Positions 57,679 through 64,000 of a DNA stretch of 64,000 nucleotides are shown piece by piece. Made by a program: the position numbers and the translations under genes. This DNA comes from Azolla caroliniana. Lineage: Eukaryota; Polypodiophyta. The first letter of the stretch is position 1, and each line of letters opens with the position of its first letter. The notes beneath the pieces were generated by a model that saw only the letters and a program-made list of their open reading frames with translations, ran no database searches and was not told the DNA's origin. The stretch covers positions 12,090,001-12,154,000 of the forward strand of contig JBHGNT010000009.1 in NCBI GenBank assembly GCA_043228905.1, in the 5' to 3' direction.

Positions 57679-60414
57679 TATATATGAGATCCATCACTTC
57701 CCAGAGATACGCCTTCCCCTTTGAACCCACCCGATGAACTAGAAGAGCTTTGTGAGGTCTCATCCTCATCATCACTAGCAACCAATGCATTCTCTTCACC
57801 CAATTGCAATCCAATGTCACCGTGATTATGAGACATACTCCTTGTTCATCTCTGTGTTGCGTCAAGAGGCACATCTAGGATCTTCTCTTTTACTATCTTG
57901 ATTGTAGTCTGTCATAGATGGCCTATTTTGGTCAAGGAGAAGTCATACACGAGTATGTCGACATTATCAAGTGCTAGACTAGACGTGCTTGGTAGATTCT
58001 TTCTTCTTCGCTTTCTGCTTGTGCCTTGAACATCCTTAACCATCTCTAAAGAGTACTTCCCAGTAAATGTATCTTTGGAGGAGGTATGATACCAATGAAC
58101 CATAATAGACTTTACTTGATTGCCTTCATCATCCTTAATAATTTCAATAATTTTGGCAATCCAGAAGGGATGGCCCAACTTATCACCCCCAGCTAATGTT
58201 GCAACCAACATACCAACTTGTAGCTCATTTAGATTGCCTTGCCACCTCGCCTCTACAGCATGTGATAATCTTGGTCCCCCGTAAATATCTCTTTGTCGTG
58301 GACGAACTAGATTATTCAATTCAAGATTATCTAGTGGTTGTAAAGGAGTCGTGCTTGCCATTGATGGGCCACCAAGCGCCCATGTAAGAATTGATTTTGT
58401 AGTGGCCAGTACCCTGTAAAGTGGTTATCTAATATTGTATGTTGATGATTAAAGAAGACATCCCACCAATCCACATATTGATCACCATCATACTTTTTGG
58501 TTCGCTCAATATTTTTCTGTTTTTCCTCAAGGCACCGCATCCAATATATCTTTTGATCTTCAATTCAACTACCAACAACCACTCTTTTATGGTCGTCATA
58601 GGGCATTTGCTCGACACCATAGATTATTGCATCTGGGAAATGCAATAAGAGCCTAGATCCGTCTTGTGGCTCCCATTGTGAACTAGATGAGTATTGTTTG
58701 GCATACAACATGGTCTGGTTGTGACCGACCACACATTTTTGGATGAGGGAGACGTGGTTAAAACTTATATTATTAAGTGGAGCAAGAACCCTACATCCAA
58801 TCCCATCACCATCCAAACAGAAGCTCTTCAAATCATATACTTCATCTAAATGTTGCACATCTAGCTTGGGGGTATAAGCTTCAGTAATCAACCTTGATAG
58901 CACAGGAAATGTGAAAACATCGCACCTCACTAATTTCATGGAGAACCTACTAAATATTTGATCTATGTGATCATGTGTATGATCAACTAGCAAGAAGTTG
59001 ACCTTAATCCTTTTGAAAATACTAATGTCTACTAACATGCTCAGGTAACCAAACACAGTAGAGTTCTTGTTTTGTCAAGTTGCGCGTATAGTACTAGTGG
59101 GAGTAAACCTCGCCAATTCTGCAAAACTCTTTGCATGACTATAACTGTAAGATTAGGGTCGTTGTGGATATTTGGATAAGTTAAGAACACTTGAGGCCTT
59201 ATTTTCTGACAATACAAAAGACATCCTACTAAGTGCACATGCACTAGGCATTCATCTCCAATATCCTTGGGCAATCTTCGAAAATGTGGCAAACAAGTTT
59301 TCTTTTGATCCATCCCATCTATAATCAAGCACATGTATCTTTTTGGTGATTGAAGCAATTTTTGACGATGGTGCATAGCTTTAGATCTTTCCAACGCTTG
59401 GCTTTCTTGATGCTCTCTCAATAAAGTTTTATATTTTGTTATTTCTTCATCTGTTGTCCCATTCTTTGCCAAGCTTTTTAAACTTTCTTAGATCGAACAA
59501 ACACTTGTTCAGACCTTGCAGGGTATGACCACATTGTTAAACTTCGATCTCCATAAACGATTGAAATGCCTATATTGTATATAAGCTATACTTTCCAATT
59601 ACATGTCATCCTTATAGGTTTGGTATACCTCACGACGAGTGAAGTTATTTGACAAATGTAACCTTCCAGTGGTGGGCATAACATCACATTGCTTCGAGAA
59701 ATAAATCTCCCTCCATCTAACAGCATGTCGCCCAATCAGGCCCTTACATGAAGATTCTCTATTGTTGAAAGGCACCCACCACCCCTTCAGTAATCAATGT
59801 TGAATTCTTTGTAGCCTCATGTTCTCGATGATATAAGCAATTTTAAAAGCAACTTGACAACTCTTCATAGTAAGTGAAAGGTAGTATTCCACCTATTGAG
59901 AACACAACATTGCTAGATGGTCCTTAACAAGTTGCATATTGGCAATCAAGAATGTATCTTGTTCATCACCATTGAGAGACAAATACTTTTGTCGCAACCC
60001 CCGCAAGTTTGCCTTTCCAAATTTTGATAGACAAAGGTTCCCACAACATACCTTGCATATGTCAATTGAAATTTTTCAATCCAAACACAAAAAATTATAT
60101 CGTTTAACACTCACTTGTCGAGGAACTCTTTGAAAATTTAGAGGCTTATTGACACAGTGTTTGGTAGCATTTGATAAACTGGGCTCGACATGAGTTGTAT
60201 CTACTTTAATATATCTTGCTTTACCTATGTTTAATGGCTCTATCAAAAAAATTGACGTCGAGCTTTGCTCTTGATTGTCATTAGCCTTAACATGACACCG
60301 TTTATTATTAACATGGCGATATTCCTTGATTGAGAATAAGGAGTTATCAGATAATATAACAGGCTCAATAGAAAACAAAGAATTTTCACTCGACTTTGAG
60401 GGCATTTTGCTCAA
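57679..60414 (-). pseudogene. DUF7869-type gene (possible transposase) with C-terminal BAH-like domain
   Basis: The 5' end reads MSKMPSKSSENSLFSIEPV. Next come a Cys-rich segment (KVCCGNLCLSKFGKANLRGL) and a helical part (EEITKYKTLLREHQESQALE). The core DUF7869-like block follows: YMCLIIDGMDQKKTCLPHFR, VFGYLSMLVDISIFKRIKVN and FLLVDHTHDHIDQIFSRFS. The Asp in IIDGMDQ and the HTH-IDQ residues look like an RNase H-fold or metal site, but this is inference. A later segment (VGMLVATLAGGDKLGHPFWI...VHWYHT) resembles BAH/Tudor modules, and the gene ends in an acidic Ser-rich tail. Stops near 60076, 59882, 59790 and 59485, a deletion near 59060 and a stop at 58566 make it decayed. Confidence 0.6.
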
Positions 60415-60669
60415 GGCTATGTAACACCAACAATGTCCAAAATAGGCACAAGCTTGGTTTTATAATAAGCACCATGTCCAAGAACATATTTTTTATTATT
60501 TTTAAAAAATAATTTTGAAAATACAAAAAAATTTATATAAAGGGAAGTCATCTTTTATTTCTCATTATCACGTTCAAGCAGAAGAAGAGAACAAGAGCAC
60601 AAGAGCACTCACCAACCAATATCGTTGAGTTTTCGCCTCCCCAGTCAAGTTAACATCTCCAACATCAAC
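60415..60669. promoter_or_regulatory. divergent promoter region
   Basis: The 255 bases between the two start regions are AT-rich and contain TTTATATAAAGGG (about 60530-60542), a good TATA box for the plus gene 128 bases before its proposed ATG. GTCCAAAATAGGCACAA at 60435 repeats a motif at the element edge. A shared promoter would co-express both genes. Confidence 0.4.
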
Positions 60670-63600
60670 ATGAACAAGGGAATGAAAATTGGCAAGTATG
60701 TTTTCCAACCCAACATTTTCGATTCCAAAAAGATTCCTTAAATATTCTTTTTATTTTTTATTTACTTTTTGCTTCCATAATTGATGTGTGCCCCATTCAA
60801 CAGGAACTTGATGCAGTGCATTGAGTTCAATAGGTTCTCGTTGAAAAATGGGATCTTTATGATCAATTGATTAGATTTGGTCAAATTGTTTGTTGTTTTT
60901 TGGTCTACCTCTTCAAGTTTTTTATGTAACATTCTATACAAAAACATATGATTTTTGCTAATTTTTCCCTTATTTAAGAGGTCTATATTGTTTATTATTA
61001 ACATTATTGTCGTATCCTTGTGTCATGACTTGTTATTTTTAGTGAGCCATGACAAAAGGTGTTGTCCTTCAAACTTAAAATTCCATCACCAACAAAAAGA
61101 CCTCAAAGCATTTATCGAGTCAGGAGGTGACAACACCTCAAAGTCTTCTACTGGTATCACACCAAATACTTCAGGCGAAAAGAGTGGGCATCCTCGCCTG
61201 AAGAGCTACCCCCATGTGGAGTGGACACTGATCTACACCGAGGAAGAAGGGGACCTCCTTCTTATTCTTGCAAAGTCTGAAGGTGAAGGCAAGTTATAGG
61301 TGGGAAAGACATTCATCTATGGCTACGTACGGAACATCAAATATGAAGACAATGACTCATCAAACCTCTTCATCGATGTTGATAGATCGGTAGGGTTTCA
61401 CAGAGTCAAGATTGATGAACGTAATTTCATAACTGACTCCTACCACCCTAAAGCCCTAGAAAAGGATGTTTAGAAAAAAAACAACTTGATTGTTGCTTTA
61501 CGCTTGTACATTATGGGAGAGCTCATGGTCACACAAGCAATGACCCCACCAAAGTCTGCCAAGAAGTCCAAACCGGAACATAAGAAGTACAAGAAAAGGC
61601 AGCCACCAGAAGAGGATGACCCGGAGGTCCTCGAGTTCGTAGAAGATGAGGAGGAAGAAGCCGAGCTCGAAGTTATTCCTCCAAGGGGGCACATTTCATC
61701 GGGGATATTCACCTTAGCGCAGAACTGGATCAAAGAAAATATTGTGAAGACGAAGTTTGTCTATAAAGGACAATTATTTCACTTACCAATCTGCTCTATT
61801 CAATGGCCACCCATCGATTCGGAGACAAGAAGACGGGCTCAAGAAATTAGAGAGCCACATTCAGTGCATGTGCAGAACATGAAAAGCAAAATGAAGATTA
61901 ATCCACATGCGACTATAGTGCCATTCTTAGTAATGGTCAACCCAGATCAATGCCCTACTATTGCTGACTTCAAGTAAAGTTCGGCAGATGACTATACATA
62001 CTATGTGATTGGAGGATCCCACTCTACTGAAGCCTGACGTCAACTGGTTAAGGAGTATCCTCTTACCCCTTTCTTCAAGTATGCAGAATGTAAAGTATAT
62101 GTAGGCCTTACACATGAAGAAGCCAAGTTGTTAGCTTGGGATCATAGCAACGATAATGACTATAGACAAAAGATGTCATGTATCGAGTGCATAGTTTCTT
62201 CCATCACGAGTACCTTGATGAGCTACCAAAATTTGGTCCTCGGCTGCATCTTGGATTGCGACGACAATGTCTGCTTGAAGTGGGGATAACAGTTGACTAA
62301 AGCACCAAGTTTGAAGTCCTGAGGAAATATGACTCATGGTTTCAACTTGCCTTTAGAACAGTGGAGGTGTGGGACCTCCAAGATCACATTTTTAGTACGT
62401 GGGAGCATAAAGAAATAAAGGGTCAAAAATCAAAGAAGGCTAAGCTCGAACTACAGGTGGAGATGAAATCTACGTCACGTAAAAGTGACTTGGTAATTGA
62501 AGAGTTAGCCGAAGATATGAAGCTACTTCCTTGGATGTCACTGCAGGGAATTAAGGATGACAGATTATTGATATTTGTATTATCAAGAGTGGCCGCCAAG
62601 GAGTTTAGCCTTGACCAAATGGTCGCAGAGTTACAAAAGTAAGTCATCTATGTGCATGTATCATTTTGATTTAATTGCTTTGTTGATTTGTCCTTTTTCT
62701 AATTTTAGATTCATTTGTTTTTTAGCCATAAGTTGTATATGAAGATTCAAGAGTTGATGATGAAAAAATTGTCCCTGCCTACGTGGGAAGAAGTGGAGCA
62801 ATCTTGCCCAAAAACATCATCTTATAAGGCTCTTTAAGAATTATTTATCGTGTTTAGAGAATGGGTATGTATGTTCTGCAAATATTAATTGATTTTTGGA
62901 TAATGGGTTTCTTCTTACAAAATTTATACTTACAGAAACCACCTCGTTCAAAGCAGAATAGTGAAACCAATGAAGGCATACCTAGCGCCTTCATCACTGA
63001 TTTGGAACGAGCTAAATACGAGAAACGTATGACAAAAGGAAAGGAGCTCGAGGTGGTTGAGGACTCAGATACCGTCAAAAGCTTTTTGCACAAGTGTGAT
63101 CCTTTCCGAAAATTGTATTATAGTGTATATAATAGTGATGTGGGTAATATACTTGACATATGACCCAAGAGACATTATACATTGCTCATCGTAGATATAC
63201 CATATGGTTTCAGAATATCAGGCTCGACATACGACGATGTGACATACAAATATCCGCAAATAGAGAAGATGGTTAAGGACTTCGTAGAGTTGACCCTAGC
63301 ACCATTATGGCATATTGTTATATTTCACAGTATGGGTCAAGCGTTATTGGTTACGACTGCATTGAAGTCGAGATGCCATGCCCGAACATATGCATTGGTA
63401 AACATTCTGTTACTATATATTTAATCTGTGGAATTTATGTTGCTTACGACATATTTATTAACTTGTTTTCAAACAATTGTGCAATAGGGTTTAAACAAAC
63501 ATAACTCGGACCCTAGGTGATCGAATGGTGAGCAATGTGGAGCACATGTGCATGGGCTACTACGACGCAATTTCTAAGAAGAAGGCTCGGGTACATGTTA

Positions 63601-63777
63601 ATGAACGCAACGTTTTCAATTATATCGTGTGCCGAGTTGTAACAAAGAAATTGTGACACGTGCCTAGCGATAAGAGTTTAATAAACCCTTATCAAAAGCC
63701 ACATTGATTAATAAATCGATTGGTCGAGTTGTTCTCGAACCCTGATGATTGGGTTCTCGACTTGATTTTTGGAACAA
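60670..63777 (+). pseudogene. ParB-like domain fused to beta-class DNA amino-methyltransferase
   Basis: Coding begins at the latest near 61050; an ATG at 60670 with donor at 60696 and acceptor at 60803 may be exon 1. The 61050-62638 exon holds LKAFIESGG, a KKSKPEHKKYKKRQ basic and EEDDPEVLEFVEDEEEE acidic linker, then a ParB-like part: MVNPDQCPTIADF, YYVIGGSHSTEA, VYVGLTHEEAKLLAWDH. Introns at 62639-62726, 62862-62935 and 63398-63487 have GT..AG ends. Later exons carry LLIVDIPYGFRISGSTYDDV (motif IV, DPPY type), VSNVEHMCMGYYDA, then NPYQKP and DWVLDLIFGT (motif I, FxGxG type). Motif IV before motif I marks the beta class, which methylates adenine N6 or cytosine N4. Stops (61297, 61471, 61975, 62026, 63160, 63652) and shifts show decay. 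Confidence 0.65.
63191..63408 (+). repeat. first copy of duplicated methyltransferase exon
   Basis: Begins GTAGATATACCATATGG and spans motif IV to the donor TTG/GTAAAC. The second copy starts at 63778, offset 587 bp. Confidence 0.9.
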
Positions 63778-64000
63778 GTAGATATACCATATGGTTTCAG
63801 AATATCAGGCTCAACATACGACAATGTGACATACAAATATCCGCAAATAGAGAAGATGGTTAAGGACTTCGCAGAGTTGACCCTAGCACCATTATGGCAT
63901 ATTGTTATATTTCACAGTATGGGTCGGCGTTATTGGTTATGACTACATTGAAGTCGAGATGCCATGCCACTGAACATATGCATTGGTAAACATTTTGTTA
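63778..64000 (+). repeat. second, partial copy of the methyltransferase exon
   Basis: Restarts at GTAGATATACC directly after TTTGGAACAA, the motif I FGT codons, and runs beyond the window. It differs by a few substitutions (GACAATGTG for GACGATGTG), a two-base loss (GGTCGGCG) and ACTG for CC near the donor. A tandem duplication has broken the gene in its cofactor-binding motif, unless the second copy starts an independent unit. Confidence 0.85.

Larger units (their letters stand above)
57384..64000. mobile_element. candidate large DNA element or captured module with DUF7869 and ParB-methyltransferase genes
   Basis: Non-LTR sequence that starts at a sharp junction inside G3 RT with CACTGGGTCATTTG and continues past the window end. 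It holds two head-to-head, intron-containing genes. GGTCATTT recurs at 57389 and 57453, and GTCCAAAAWAGGCACAA occurs both near the edge (57432) and in the divergent promoter (60435). No second end or TSD is visible, so the element status is an inference. Confidence 0.45.

Noticed and set aside
60762-61004. Minus-strand frame of 80 codons (KKLEEVDQKTTNNL) between the two right-end genes
   Set aside because: It overlaps the possible first exons of the plus gene and could be real, but neither start context nor homology supports it over the plus reading.

Overview
The window looks like retrotransposon-dense nuclear DNA of a land plant. The evidence is copia and gypsy LTR elements nested in one another, initiator-Met-type primer sites, 5-bp target-site duplications (TSDs), plant-like splice sites in the few non-LTR genes, and AT-rich spacers. 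I see no bacterial operon, ribosome binding site or CRISPR array. A non-seed plant is possible, because a DUF7869-like gene and a ParB-methyltransferase gene sit side by side, but the species cannot be fixed from sequence alone.

Layout. 1-9237 is a three-level nest: a gypsy element (G1, +) carries a copia element (B, -), which is itself cut by a copia element (+) whose 3' end opens the window. 9238-16455 is a second gypsy type (G4, +) that landed in the G1 3' LTR; it holds a half-deleted copia (Q, -). 16456-17010 is a fragment of a non-LTR gene with a Cys-rich CxC-like motif. 17018-19287 is half a copia (P, +) fused to half a gypsy (G6, -, 19289-23134). 23135-29570 is LTR debris and the LTR of a gypsy (G5) split by a structurally complete copia (E, +, 23882-29371, TSD ttatt). 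30304-35178 is a complete but decayed copia (M, -, TSD cacat). 35184-38490 is AT-rich spacer with duplications and a probable solo LTR. 38500-42158 is a distant decayed copia (T, -). 42228-43731 holds unrecognised exon-like pieces. 43835-57382 is a gypsy (G3, -) split by a complete gypsy (G2, -, 45040-54106). 57384-64000 is a non-LTR locus with two divergent, intron-containing, decaying genes.

How the parts relate. The gypsy elements G1, G2 and G3 share an extra gene after pol: a conserved N-terminal domain followed by coiled coil and an acidic tail. The copia families share pol but have swapped gag-LTR modules. All have a U3 minisatellite and three consecutive palindromes around the TATA box. 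No gag-pol gene can be shown to be intact, so any movement would need proteins supplied in trans.

The most unusual part is the right end. A DUF7869-type gene (minus) lies head to head with a gene (plus) that joins a ParB-like domain to a beta-class DNA amino-methyltransferase (motif IV DIPYG before the motif I region). Together they resemble a large DNA transposon or captured mobile module rather than a retroelement.
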